Source of the DNA: an uncultured Clostridia bacterium
GTDB lineage: Bacteria; Bacillota; Clostridia; Peptostreptococcales; Anaerovoracaceae
DNA length: 13,096 bases
Assembly: GCA_934255545.1 (NCBI GenBank)
Contig: CAKQOE010000051.1
Coordinates: forward strand, 1 to 13,096
Reading direction: 5' to 3'
Shown here in pieces: positions 1 to 6,762 of this stretch (the stretch's first letter is position 1; each line of letters starts with the position of its first letter). The notes below the pieces were generated by a model, which was not told the DNA's origin, did no database searches, and saw nothing but the letters and a program-made list of their open reading frames with translations. The translations under genes and the position numbers were made by a program.

Positions 1-73
1 CGTTACAGGCTCTGTTCACCTCACGGGCAGCATCACCATTCTGCTCCGACGCTCCGCTTATCCGTATGTTCAT
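1..73 (-). CDS. Possible 5' end of a minus-strand gene, cut by the left edge
   Basis: An ATG at 73-71 (minus) opens a frame that stays open to the edge of the window, encoding 24 residues that begin MNIRISGASEQNG. It overlaps the TGA at 75-73 that closes the minus-strand frame coming out of the tandem array. An AGGG lies only 3 nt before the ATG, which is too close for a good ribosome binding site. Plus-strand frames are also open across 1-130, so coding status is uncertain. No family is recognisable from so few residues. Confidence 0.2.
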   Translation of the reverse strand, partial: MNIRISGASEQNGDAAREVNRACN

Positions 74-93
74 CAGCCCTGTAGCATCTTTGC

Positions 94-129
94 TATAATA
101 ATAGTTACAATAACGTATGCATTATTATA
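94..129. repeat. AT-rich inverted repeat next to the tandem array
   Basis: The 9 bp arms TATAATAAT (94-102) and ATTATTATA (121-129) are perfect reverse complements around an 18 bp centre, which itself contains GTTA-CAA-TAAC. The segment is the most AT-rich part of the left flank and directly adjoins the 51 bp repeats. It could extrude as a cruciform or melt easily, or it could hold a promoter -10 element (TATAAT at 94-99). No matching -35 is evident. Confidence 0.4.
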
Positions 130-130
130 A

Positions 131-581
131 GTGCAGAAGTTAGCAAAATAGACGTACGGCCCAAATGCTGACCGGCATACGCAGAAAAAGTCAGCAAACC
201 AGCCGTACGACCAAAATGCTGACCGGCATGCGCATAAAAAGTCAGCAAACCAGCCGCACGGACCAAATGCTGACCGGTATGCGCATAAAAAGTCAGCAAA
301 CCAGCCGTACGGCCAAAATGCTGACCGGCGTGCGCAGAAAAAGTCAGCAAAAGAGCCGTACGGCCAAAATGCTGACCGGTATGCGCAGAAAAAGTCAGCA
401 AACCAGCCGTACGGCCCAAATGCTGACCGGCATGTGCAGAAAAAGTCAGCAAACCAGCCGTACGGCCAAAATGCTGACCGGCGTGCGCAGAAAAAGTCAG
501 CAAACCAGCCGTACGGCCAAAATGCTGACCGGCGTGCGCAGAAAAAGTCAGCAAAACAACCGCCCGGTTCCAAATGCTGAC
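131..581. repeat. Tandem array of eight 51-52 bp repeats, each with two palindromes
   Basis: Complete units begin with ATGCTGAC at 165, 216, 267, 318, 369, 420, 471 and 522. The first seven are 51 bp and the last is 52 bp. A degenerate partial unit lies at 131-164, and an orphan ATGCTGAC at 574-581 closes the array. Each unit has ATGCTGAC, a 17 bp spacer ending in AAAAA, then GTCAGCAAA, so TGCTGAC and GTCAGCA form an inverted repeat. A second palindrome, GCCGTACGGC, follows and is intact in units 3-7. All eight units keep both arms of the first dyad perfectly, while the spacer varies at about five positions. The array fills most of the region upstream of recQ. Because 51 is a multiple of three, stop-free frames of about 150-176 codons run through it on both strands. 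Differences between copies are mostly non-synonymous in those frames, so I read the array as a DNA or RNA structural element, not as coding sequence. Confidence 0.93.
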
Positions 582-622
582 TTGATCGCAATAAACTATA
601 CATTTCAAAACAGGGGTAAAAA

Positions 623-2497
623 ATGAAAACAATGAAAGAAGAAAAATACGAAGTACTTAAAAAATACTTCGGCTACGACAACTACAGGAGCGGCCAGGAA
701 TTCCTGATAGACGCCGTACTCGACGGCCGGGACGTCCTCGGCATCATGCCGACAGGCGCGGGAAAGTCCATATGCTATCAGATACCCGCAGTCATGCTGC
801 CAGGTGTCACGATAGTAATATCACCGCTCATATCGCTCATGACAGACCAGGTGCAGGCGCTCAACCAGAACGGCATAAGAGCAGCATACGTAAACAGCTC
901 GCTCAACGAAGCCCAGATATCAAAAGTACTGCATCTCGCCGCACAAGGCGAGTACAGGATAATATACGTTGCCCCTGAACGCCTTGAAACACCGGCGTTC
1001 AGACAATTCGCCGCAGAAGCGCCGATAACTATGATAACGGTAGACGAAGCGCACTGCATATCCCAGTGGGGACACGATTTCAGGCCGAGCTATACTAAGA
1101 TTCGCGGCTTCATAGATATGTTCCCCGAAAGACCGCGCGTAAACGCATTCACAGCGACAGCTACAGACATAGTAAGAGATGATATAATAAGCAGCCTCGG
1201 CCTGCGCGACCCTGAAGTCCTCGTAACAGGCTTTGACAGAGAAAACCTGTATTTCGGAGTAAAAAATGTAAGAGGTACCGCCGAAAAGGACAGGGAACTG
1301 CTTGAGATAGTCGGGAAGCACTGCAGCGCGGACGGAGTCGGCGCGTTTGCCCATGCAGCAGACGAGAGCGGTATCATATACTGCTCGACAAGGAAGAACG
1401 TTGAGGCCGTATGCGACATGCTGTGTGAGCACGGATACAGCGCAAAGCGCTACCACGCCGGACTTTCAGCAGAGGAGCGCAGTAAAAATCAGGACGATTT
1501 CGTATACGACAGATGCAGCATCATGGTAGCTACAAACGCGTTCGGTATGGGCATAGACAAGTCGAACGTCCGCTTCGTAGTCCACTACAATATGCCGCAG
1601 AGCATGGAAAACTACTACCAGGAAGCAGGCCGCGCCGGGCGCGACGGAGAGCCCGCCGAGTGCATGATATTATTCTCGCCGCAGGACATAATGATAAACA
1701 AGCTGTTAATAAGCCATGCTGGGGAAGGCGAGGACGCCTCGCCGGAAGAGATCGCGGCAATAAGAGAAAACGCAGAAAAAAAGCTGACAGCCATGACACA
1801 TTACTGCCAGACATCAGTATGCTTGCGCGAATACATACTTAAATATTTCGGCGAAGAGCACGCCGGAGGCTGCGGAAACTGCAGCAGCTGCAATACGCAG
1901 TTCGATAAGGTGGACATAACCGATGAGTGCATAAAAATAGTCCGCTGCATAAGAGACTGCCGCCAGCGCTTCGGCGCAGCTATGATAGCCGGCATCGTCG
2001 GAGGGAGCCGCGCAGAAAAGATCACAGAACGAGGCCTCGATGAGCTGGGATCATACGGAAGCCTGTCAAACTACAAAAACGGCGACATCAGAAACATGAT
2101 AACGGAGCTCGAGCTGGGCGGCTACATAAAAACGACGACAGGCGACTACCCGGTCCTCATACTCGGCAAAAAATGCATACCGCTCGTAAAGGGCGAAGAC
2201 AGAGTTTTCATGAAAAAAGCCGTAATGAGCAGCGCAAAGCAGCCGAAAAAGAGCAAAACAGCGCTCAGCCTGGAAACTGATTCAGAAAGAGAGCTCTTCG
2301 AACGCCTGAGAAAGCTGCGCGCAGACATAGCCGCAGGAGCCGGCGTCCCGCCGTACGTAGTATTTTCAGACAAGACGCTGAAGGACATGTGCATAAAAAA
2401 GCCGTCAGACAAGGCTTCGATGCTCGACGTTTTCGGCGTAGGCGAGAGCAAGTACGAAAAATACGGCGAAGCGTTTCTTGATGCGCTGAATAAATGA
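623..2497 (+). CDS. recQ: ATP-dependent DNA helicase RecQ
   Basis: Superfamily 2 3'-5' DNA helicase, expected to unwind forks and recombination intermediates. The 624 residues are close to the 609 of E. coli RecQ. Visible motifs are motif 0 (YRSGQ, about 21-25), Walker A (PTGAGKS, 43-49), motif Ia (SPLISLMTDQ, about 67-76), the DEAH box (141-144) followed by CISQWGHDFRPSY (the aromatic-rich loop), AFTATA (175-180), and motifs V/VI (ATNAFGMGIDK at 303-313, QEAGRAGRDG at 333-342). The zinc site uses C400, C417, C420 and C423, with the same spacing as in E. coli RecQ. A winged-helix RQC domain spans about 430-525 and an HRDC domain about 553-624. The start at 623 has AGGGG six nucleotides upstream; the ATG at 632 is too far from it. 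The gene stands alone, downstream of the tandem array and convergent with the HxlR gene. No good promoter is visible between 582 and 622. Confidence 0.97.
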   Translation: MKTMKEEKYEVLKKYFGYDNYRSGQEFLIDAVLDGRDVLGIMPTGAGKSICYQIPAVMLPGVTIVISPLISLMTDQVQALNQNGIRAAYVNSSLNEAQISKVLHLAAQGEYRIIYVAPERLETPAFRQFAAEAPITMITVDEAHCISQWGHDFRPSYTKIRGFIDMFPERPRVNAFTATATDIVRDDIISSLGLRDPEVLVTGFDRENLYFGVKNVRGTAEKDRELLEIVGKHCSADGVGAFAHAADESGIIYCSTRKNVEAVCDMLCEHGYSAKRYHAGLSAEERSKNQDDFVYDRCSIMVATNAFGMGIDKSNVRFVVHYNMPQSMENYYQEAGRAGRDGEPAECMILFSPQDIMINKLLISHAGEGEDASPEEIAAIRENAEKKLTAMTHYCQTSVCLREYILKYFGEEHAGGCGNCSSCNTQFDKVDITDECIKIVRCIRDCRQRFGAAMIAGIVGGSRAEKITERGLDELGSYGSLSNYKNGDIRNMITELELGGYIKTTTGDYPVLILGKKCIPLVKGEDRVFMKKAVMSSAKQPKKSKTALSLETDSERELFERLRKLRADIAAGAGVPPYVVFSDKTLKDMCIKKPSDKASMLDVFGVGESKYEKYGEAFLDALNK

Positions 2498-2531
2498 TAG
2501 ACCGTGAATAATAAATAAATAAATGAATAAA

Positions 2532-2626
2532 AATCAGGCAAAGGGGCGGCCGCCAGGCGGCCCCGTATTTATTCAGGCCTCACACCGACCAGCCGGCCGG
2601 GCCGGCACAGCTTATCTGCCCTGATT
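2532..2626. terminator. Putative bidirectional terminator between recQ and the HxlR gene, with a repeat element inside its loop
   Basis: AATCAGGCA (2532-2540) and TGCCCTGATT (2617-2626) are complementary apart from one bulged C. On the plus strand the right arm is followed by CATTTTTTC; on the minus strand the other arm is followed by TTTTTATTC. That is the layout of a bidirectional Rho-independent terminator between convergent genes. The loop is unusually long because it contains the 70 bp GC-rich repeat. The right arm overlaps the HxlR stop codon. Whether so long a loop still terminates is not known. The internal GC hairpins may do the work instead. Confidence 0.4.
2541..2610. repeat. 70 bp GC-rich dispersed palindromic repeat, copy A
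   Basis: This segment matches 5086-5155 in the same orientation with only two substitutions. It contains two inverted repeats, each with a single central base: GGCCGCC-A-GGCGGCC near its left end and GCCGGCC-G-GGCCGGC near its right end. They are separated by a conserved AT-containing linker. Similarity continues weakly for about nine bases (TTATCTGC against TTATGTCTGC). It lies between the ends of convergent genes. The structure resembles REP-type or small MITE-like elements. No transposase is present in the window. Confidence 0.9.
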
Positions 2627-3036
2627 CATTTTTTCTGTTTTTGCACATCCGCGTCCTGATTTGATTCGCGCCTTGAAGGATTATAGTAGTCAAAAGCGCG
2701 CGAGTCTATAAGTATGTCTTTTTCGATCATGTCATTTATGGAAAATTTATACATTTCTTTTATGATAGGTATGATTTTTTTCCCGCTGTCGGTCAGAAAA
2801 TATTCTACGTGCTGTCTGACATCGGGAACCTCTTTGCGGTATATGAGTCCGTCTTCCTCAAGAGCGCGCAGGTGCTGGTAAAGCATTTTCGGTGATATCT
2901 CTTTCCATTTTTTTATTATTGAATTAAAACGTATGCTGCCCTCAAAGTCTATAGCTATCAGGATGTATGGCTTCCATTTTCCGCCGATAAGTTTTATGAA
3001 GTGTCCGTAAGGAAATTCACCTTTTACTGTACTCAT
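2626..3036 (-). CDS. HxlR-family winged-helix transcriptional regulator
   Basis: DNA-binding regulator of the HxlR (MarR-like) family, 136 residues from the chosen start. The family core is clear: LIGGKWKPYILIAI, the recognition-helix segment ISPKMLYQHLRALEEDGLI, and the wing VRQHVEYFLTDSGKKIIPII. The C-terminal tail is charged (QKQKK). The ATG at 3036 is preferred over the ATG at 3054 because AAGGGAAGG sits six nucleotides before it, within the first codons of the longer reading. Many HxlR regulators sense electrophiles or aldehydes through an N-terminal Cys-Pro; here that place reads FPYGH and the protein has no cysteine at all, so a different signal is implied. The gene is divergent from the CoA-transferase at 3389 and shares an intergenic region rich in inverted half-sites, so autoregulation and control of the neighbour are likely (inference). 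Confidence 0.9.
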   Translation of the reverse strand: MSTVKGEFPYGHFIKLIGGKWKPYILIAIDFEGSIRFNSIIKKWKEISPKMLYQHLRALEEDGLIYRKEVPDVRQHVEYFLTDSGKKIIPIIKEMYKFSINDMIEKDILIDSRAFDYYNPSRRESNQDADVQKQKK

Positions 3037-3388
3037 TATGATCCTTCCCTTCATTTTAATTATATTGACCTCATCTGGCCGCAGCCGGCATGGTATTGGG
3101 TTACCATGCGGTAAACAGTTACCGTATGGTAAGTAATTGTTTTACAGCCGGTAATATGGTAAATTTATGTCAACAAATAATTGTTGCAACAAATATAAGT
3201 GAAAATAATTTATATACAACTATAATATATGTGCATAAATTAGATAGGCATATATTATGTGTAAAAATATACGTATAGATATACATATTAAATTATATAC
3301 CACTAAAAAATGTTTTTAAAGATTAATGACTGCGCAGCGTATCAAAAATTACCGCTTAAATGAGAGTGATGGAGAGCGAGGTTTCAAA
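3037..3388. other. Divergent regulatory region between the HxlR gene and the CoA-transferase gene
   Basis: These 352 bp hold no convincing gene. The left half carries the GGTAA/TTACC operator array. The rest is very AT-rich, with several -10-like sequences on the plus strand (TATAAT at 3221-3226, TATATA at 3211-3216) and a -35-like TTGCAA at 3184-3189, none at ideal spacing. On the minus strand a consensus TTGACA lies at 3173-3168 but lacks a good -10 at 17 bp. The plus-strand leader of the CoA-transferase could therefore exceed 100 nt. Confidence 0.5.
3092..3162. promoter_or_regulatory. Operator array of alternating GGTAA/TTACC half-sites
   Basis: Half-sites occur at exact 9 bp steps with alternating orientation: GGTAT 3092, TTACC 3101, GGTAA 3110, TTACC 3119, GGTAA 3128. 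They form dyads TTACC-ATGC-GGTAA (3101-3114) and TTACC-GTAT-GGTAA (3119-3132), plus an overlapping ATGGTA-N6-TACCAT (3090-3107). Further half-sites follow at 3142 (TTAC), 3150 and 3158 (both GGTAA), with looser phasing. The position next to a divergent HxlR gene makes that regulator the obvious ligand. The binding itself is inferred. Confidence 0.7.
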
Positions 3389-5017
3389 ATGGCTGAATTT
3401 ATAACTAAAGAACAGGCTGCTGAATTAATAAAAGATGACATGACGGTTGCAAGCACATGCTTCACGCTTGCCGGATGGCCTGAAGATATAGGTGCTCAGG
3501 TGGCAGAAAACTTTAAAGCGACCGGTCATCCGAGAAACCTTAGACATATACATGCAGCAGGTCTTGGAAACTGGGCCGGAAGGGGAGAAGATCTTTGGGC
3601 TATACCGGGGATGGTAACTAAGCTCATAACATCTCATCCGGGTTCAGCTCCGCACAGGCTGCAGATGATACTTAATAATGAAATTATGGCATGGACGCTT
3701 CCGCTCGGATGCATACTTCAGAACTACAGAGAAATCGGAAGACGTTCGCCGGGTCTGCTCAGCAAGGTCGGCCTCGGCACATTTGTCGATGCGAGGGTAA
3801 GCGGCGGAAAACAGAATGAGCTCACAAAGGAAAAAGGAGAGGATCTTGTTCAGTACATACCCGACCTTAACGGCGAGGAATATCTCCTGTATAAGCCTTG
3901 GCATATAGATATAGCGCTTCTCAGGGGAACTACAGCAGATATGAACGGAAATATAACATGCGAGAATGAACCGATAAATCTTGAACTCCTGGCTGTGGCG
4001 CAGGCAGTAAAAGCATGCGGCGGCAAGGTAATAGTCGGCGTTCAGTCACTTGCTGAAACAGGAACGCTGAACCCGAGACTTATAAAGGTTCCTGGTATAT
4101 ATGTAGATTACGTTGTCGTATCTACTCCTGAAGATATAGAAAAGCATTACGACCAGACAGGCGCTACAAAGTTCCGCAGAGATTTTACTCCGGGATTCAG
4201 AGTACCTGTGGCTAACGGAAGATCAGAGTTCCCGCTTAATGCGATAAAGGTGATGTGCAGGCGCGCCGCTATGGAGCTTCGCGAGGGCATGAAGGTAAAC
4301 TTCGGCATCGGAAATCCGCAGTCTATAGGAAATGTTCTTGCTGAAGAGGGCTGCAGCGATATGTGCACTACGATATCAGAATCAGGAAGCATAGGCGGAG
4401 TTCCGCAGTCAGGCCCTGATTTCGGAACGCACGTAAATGTTGAGGCATCATGCGACCACTGCGATCATTTCTATTTCTTTGACGGCGGAAATCTTGACGT
4501 AGGAATCTACGGTCTGAGCGAATCAGACAAGGCCGGAAACATAAATACTACAAGACTCAACGGCTCGCTTCAGGGCATAGGAGGATTCATAAATATTTCT
4601 TCTACAGTAAAGAAATCAATATTCCTCGGCACATTTAAAGCAGTAGGGATAAAAACTCATATAGAGGACGGAAAGCTTGTGATAGACCAGGACGGCAAAT
4701 TCCCTAAATTCAAGGAATCATGCCCTGAACTGGCATACAACGCAGGCCAGGCGCTTTCTATGGGCCATGAAGCATTATACATTACAGAACGCTGCGTAAT
4801 GGAACGCAGACCGGAAGGTCTTGTACTGACGGAAATAGCTCCGGGCGTTGATCTTCAGTGCGACATACTCGACCAGATGGAGTTTGCGCCGATAATCCCT
4901 GAGGGTGGTCCGAAGCTCATGCCGGAAGAAATATTCCAGGAAGAATGGGGCAGATTAAAAGAATATATGACATCAGAGTCAGAAGCTATATCAGACGAAA
5001 CGCTCCCTGCAGCGTAG
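3389..5017 (+). CDS. Class I acyl-CoA:CoA-transferase, propionate/acetate CoA-transferase (Pct/YdiF) type
   Basis: Moves CoA between short-chain acyl-CoA and a free carboxylate such as acetate; cytoplasmic. The 542-residue chain carries the fused alpha and beta halves typical of Pct-type enzymes (about 520-540 residues). It closely follows the pattern I recall for clostridial propionate CoA-transferase: KVGLGTFVDARVSGGK (126-141), VPGIYVDYVVV, the GIGNP turn (306-310), the catalytic segment SESGSIGGVP with the nucleophilic glutamate at E331, YFFDGGNLD, GGFINI, YITERCV, and EIAPGVDLQ near the C-terminus. The start at 3389 is chosen because GAGG lies seven nucleotides upstream; an in-frame ATG at 3326 lacks a ribosome binding site and would add 21 residues not typical of the family. 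Substrate cannot be fixed from sequence. The gene is divergent from the HxlR regulator and followed by its own terminator, so it is probably monocistronic. Confidence 0.9.
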   Translation: MAEFITKEQAAELIKDDMTVASTCFTLAGWPEDIGAQVAENFKATGHPRNLRHIHAAGLGNWAGRGEDLWAIPGMVTKLITSHPGSAPHRLQMILNNEIMAWTLPLGCILQNYREIGRRSPGLLSKVGLGTFVDARVSGGKQNELTKEKGEDLVQYIPDLNGEEYLLYKPWHIDIALLRGTTADMNGNITCENEPINLELLAVAQAVKACGGKVIVGVQSLAETGTLNPRLIKVPGIYVDYVVVSTPEDIEKHYDQTGATKFRRDFTPGFRVPVANGRSEFPLNAIKVMCRRAAMELREGMKVNFGIGNPQSIGNVLAEEGCSDMCTTISESGSIGGVPQSGPDFGTHVNVEASCDHCDHFYFFDGGNLDVGIYGLSESDKAGNINTTRLNGSLQGIGGFINISSTVKKSIFLGTFKAVGIKTHIEDGKLVIDQDGKFPKFKESCPELAYNAGQALSMGHEALYITERCVMERRPEGLVLTEIAPGVDLQCDILDQMEFAPIIPEGGPKLMPEEIFQEEWGRLKEYMTSESEAISDETLPAA

Positions 5018-5028
5018 CGGTGGAAATG

Positions 5029-5059
5029 CCCGGCAGCAATAAATACTGCCGGGTGTTTT
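5029..5059 (+). terminator. Rho-independent terminator of the Pct-type CoA-transferase gene
   Basis: CCCGGCAG (5029-5036) and CTGCCGGG (5046-5053) form a perfect 8 bp stem with a 9 nt loop, followed by TGTTTT. It begins 11 nt after the stop codon. Confidence 0.85.
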
Positions 5060-5085
5060 CATGTCTGAATGTAATGATATTTCAA

Positions 5086-5155
5086 AAGGGGCGGCCGCCG
5101 GGCGGCCCCGTATTTATTCAGGCCTCACACCGACTAGCCGGCCGGGCCGGCACAG
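5086..5155. repeat. 70 bp GC-rich dispersed palindromic repeat, copy B
   Basis: Same orientation as 2541-2610 with two substitutions: the centre of the first palindrome is G instead of A, and one C in the linker is T. Both palindromes are intact. It lies about 25 bp downstream of the CoA-transferase terminator, so this copy also sits at the 3' side of a gene. The flanking sequences of the two copies differ beyond a few bases, which fits a discrete inserted element better than a segmental duplication. Confidence 0.9.
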
Positions 5156-5313
5156 TTATGTCTGCATTTATTATCAGCCTGTTATTGTATGTATTTATCT
5201 GAAATGCATTTATGTATTTATGTATATGATCGTGTAGCCGGTATACATTTTTTCATCTGATATGAACAAAATATCCATAATAAGTAATAAATAGAATTAT
5301 AAGGTTGAATTTT

Positions 5314-5400
5314 ATGCGCGTAATAAATGAAATAATAAAATATGTTCTTGAATTCGCATCGAGAATAAAGGATAATAAATACGTATGTGTATTTCACTAA
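5314..5400 (+). CDS. Possible 28-residue small ORF upstream of rbsK
   Basis: ATG at 5314, TAA at 5398-5400, with AAGG nine nucleotides upstream (5301-5304). The peptide begins MRVINEIIKYVLEFASRIKD; it has an amphipathic look and no recognisable family. It ends 36 nt before rbsK. Its right half overlaps the best promoter candidate for the ribose operon (5348-5376), so if that promoter is the only one the ORF would not be on the operon transcript. Coding status is doubtful. Confidence 0.18.
   Translation: MRVINEIIKYVLEFASRIKDNKYVCVFH
5348..5376 (+). promoter_or_regulatory. Candidate sigma-A promoter of the ribose operon
   Basis: TTGAAT (5348-5353), a 17 bp spacer and GATAAT (5371-5376) give a near-consensus promoter with a predicted start near 5383, about 54 nt before rbsK. 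A second -10 candidate, the exact TATAAT at 5408-5413, lacks a clear -35. I saw no obvious LacI-type (RbsR) palindrome or catabolite-response element overlapping either. Confidence 0.45.
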
Positions 5401-5436
5401 ATTTTAATATAATCTTATTTATGAAAGAGAGTAGAA

Positions 5437-6324
5437 ATGAAAATATCTGTTGTAGGAAGCATTAACATGGATATGGTCGTTACAGCCAAGCGTATACCTG
5501 TAAAGGGCGAGACTCTTCACGGAAGCAGCTTTGACCTGGTTCCGGGGGGCAAGGGCGCAAATCAGGCTGTAGCTATGGCAAGACTCGGCGCAGACGTAGA
5601 GATGTTCGGATGTGTAGGAAACGATCCTAACGGCAGCGCGCTCGTTGAAAATCTTGTGAAGGAAGGCGTTGCTACAGAGCACCTGAAGAAGGCGGACGGA
5701 GTTCCGACAGGCGTGGCGCTCATAACTGTAGGCGAAAATGACAACACTATCGTCGTAGTAGCTGGCGCAAACAGCTGCGTTGACAGGGAATATGTTGACA
5801 GCATCGCTGACGAGCTGCTCAAGTCAGATCTTGTAGCACTTCAGCACGAGGTACCTATCGATACTATCGAGTACGTAGTAGACCTTTGCAGCGCAAACGA
5901 CATACCTGTAATGCTCAACCCGGCTCCGGCAGCTCCGCTGTCACATGAAACTATCGAAAAGATAACTTACTTAACTCCTAATGAGCACGAAGCAAAGATA
6001 CTCTTTGACGGTGCAGAAGACCTTGAGCCGCTTCTTGAAAAGTATCCTGAAAAGCTCATAATCACTCTGGGCGCTGCAGGCGTAGTTACATGCCTCAAGT
6101 CAGGCGGAATGATACAGATCCCTGCAAGGATCTCGCACATAGTAGATACTACAGGCGCCGGAGATACATTTAACGGCGCGTTCGCTGTAAGGATGTCAGA
6201 GGGCGCTTCTATAGATGAAGCTCTCAGATTCGCTAATATCGCAGCAGGTCTTTCAATAGAAAAATTCGGCGCGCAGGGCGGCATCCCTACACGCGAAGAA
6301 GTTATGAAGGAACTGGAGGCGTAA
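5437..6324 (+). CDS. rbsK: Ribokinase
   Basis: PfkB-family sugar kinase that phosphorylates D-ribose to ribose 5-phosphate in the cytoplasm. The 295 residues are slightly shorter than the 309 of E. coli RbsK. Visible features are the sugar-binding NMD (10-12), the first PfkB signature GGKGANQAVAMARLG (37-51), NPAPA (161-165), TPNE (180-183), and the second signature DTTGAGDTFNGAF (237-249), with the catalytic base at D243. The start has only a weak purine-rich site (AGAGAG) upstream. The gene is first in rbsKDACB; the GGAGG that serves rbsD lies in its last codons. Retention of the NMD and GGKGAN motifs and the operon context make ribose the likely substrate over other PfkB sugars. Confidence 0.96.
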   Translation: MKISVVGSINMDMVVTAKRIPVKGETLHGSSFDLVPGGKGANQAVAMARLGADVEMFGCVGNDPNGSALVENLVKEGVATEHLKKADGVPTGVALITVGENDNTIVVVAGANSCVDREYVDSIADELLKSDLVALQHEVPIDTIEYVVDLCSANDIPVMLNPAPAAPLSHETIEKITYLTPNEHEAKILFDGAEDLEPLLEKYPEKLIITLGAAGVVTCLKSGGMIQIPARISHIVDTTGAGDTFNGAFAVRMSEGASIDEALRFANIAAGLSIEKFGAQGGIPTREEVMKELEA

Positions 6325-6329
6325 CCGGG

Positions 6330-6740
6330 ATGAAAAAGAACGGGATCCTGAATGCCGATATTTCAAGAGTCCTTACCTATATGGGGCATACTGACCGCAT
6401 AGCTATAGGCGACTGCGGTCTTCCGATACCCGACACTACAGAGCGCATAGATCTTGCGCTCCGTTTCGGCGTGCCTTCTTTTATGGAGGTGCTTGAGACG
6501 GTCGGCGCTGATATGGCTGTTGAAAAGATCATCCTTGCTGAGGAGATAAAAGAACAGAATCCTGAAGTGCTCAGTCAGATACTTACTTATTTTGAAAAGG
6601 CTGACAGGCCGTGCGAGGTCGAGTATGTGTCTCACGCCGAGCTCAAGAAGCTGACAGAAAGCTGCAAGGCTGTTATCCGCAGCGGGGAGACTACTCCGTA
6701 CGCCAATATCATCCTGCAGTCTGCCTGCATATTCGGATGA
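6330..6740 (+). CDS. rbsD: D-ribose pyranase
   Basis: Interconverts beta-D-ribopyranose and beta-D-ribofuranose, supplying the furanose form used by ribokinase. The 136 residues match the E. coli protein (139) along the whole chain: MKKNGILNADIS at the start, GHTDRIAIGDCGLPIP with the catalytic His at position 20 and an Asp at 28, RIDLALRFGVPSFMEVL, IILAEEIKEQNP, and the C-terminal VIRSGETTPYANIIL. The start lies 5 nt after the rbsK stop, with GGAGG at 6315-6319 inside the end of rbsK, so the two genes are probably translationally coupled. Confidence 0.97.
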   Translation: MKKNGILNADISRVLTYMGHTDRIAIGDCGLPIPDTTERIDLALRFGVPSFMEVLETVGADMAVEKIILAEEIKEQNPEVLSQILTYFEKADRPCEVEYVSHAELKKLTESCKAVIRSGETTPYANIILQSACIFG

Positions 6741-6762
6741 TCGGGAAAGGAGAGCATCAGCA

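Noticed and set aside
131..581. CRISPR array
   Set aside because: The whole 51 bp unit repeats without unique spacers; the variable part is only a few scattered substitutions, and no cas gene is present.
73..632. Long repetitive reading frames of about 153-176 codons on both strands through the tandem array
   Set aside because: The 51 bp period is a multiple of three, so any frame without a stop in one unit stays open. No ribosome binding sites are present, and copy differences do not favour synonymous positions.
3326..3388. Upstream start for the Pct-type CoA-transferase
   Set aside because: No ribosome binding site is present at 3326; the family N-terminus and a GAGG site fit 3389.
5252..5266. 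TTCAT-N5-ATGAA inverted repeat as a ribose-operon operator
   Set aside because: The arms are short and AT-rich, it lies about 90 bp upstream of the promoter candidate, and similar matches are expected by chance in this stretch.
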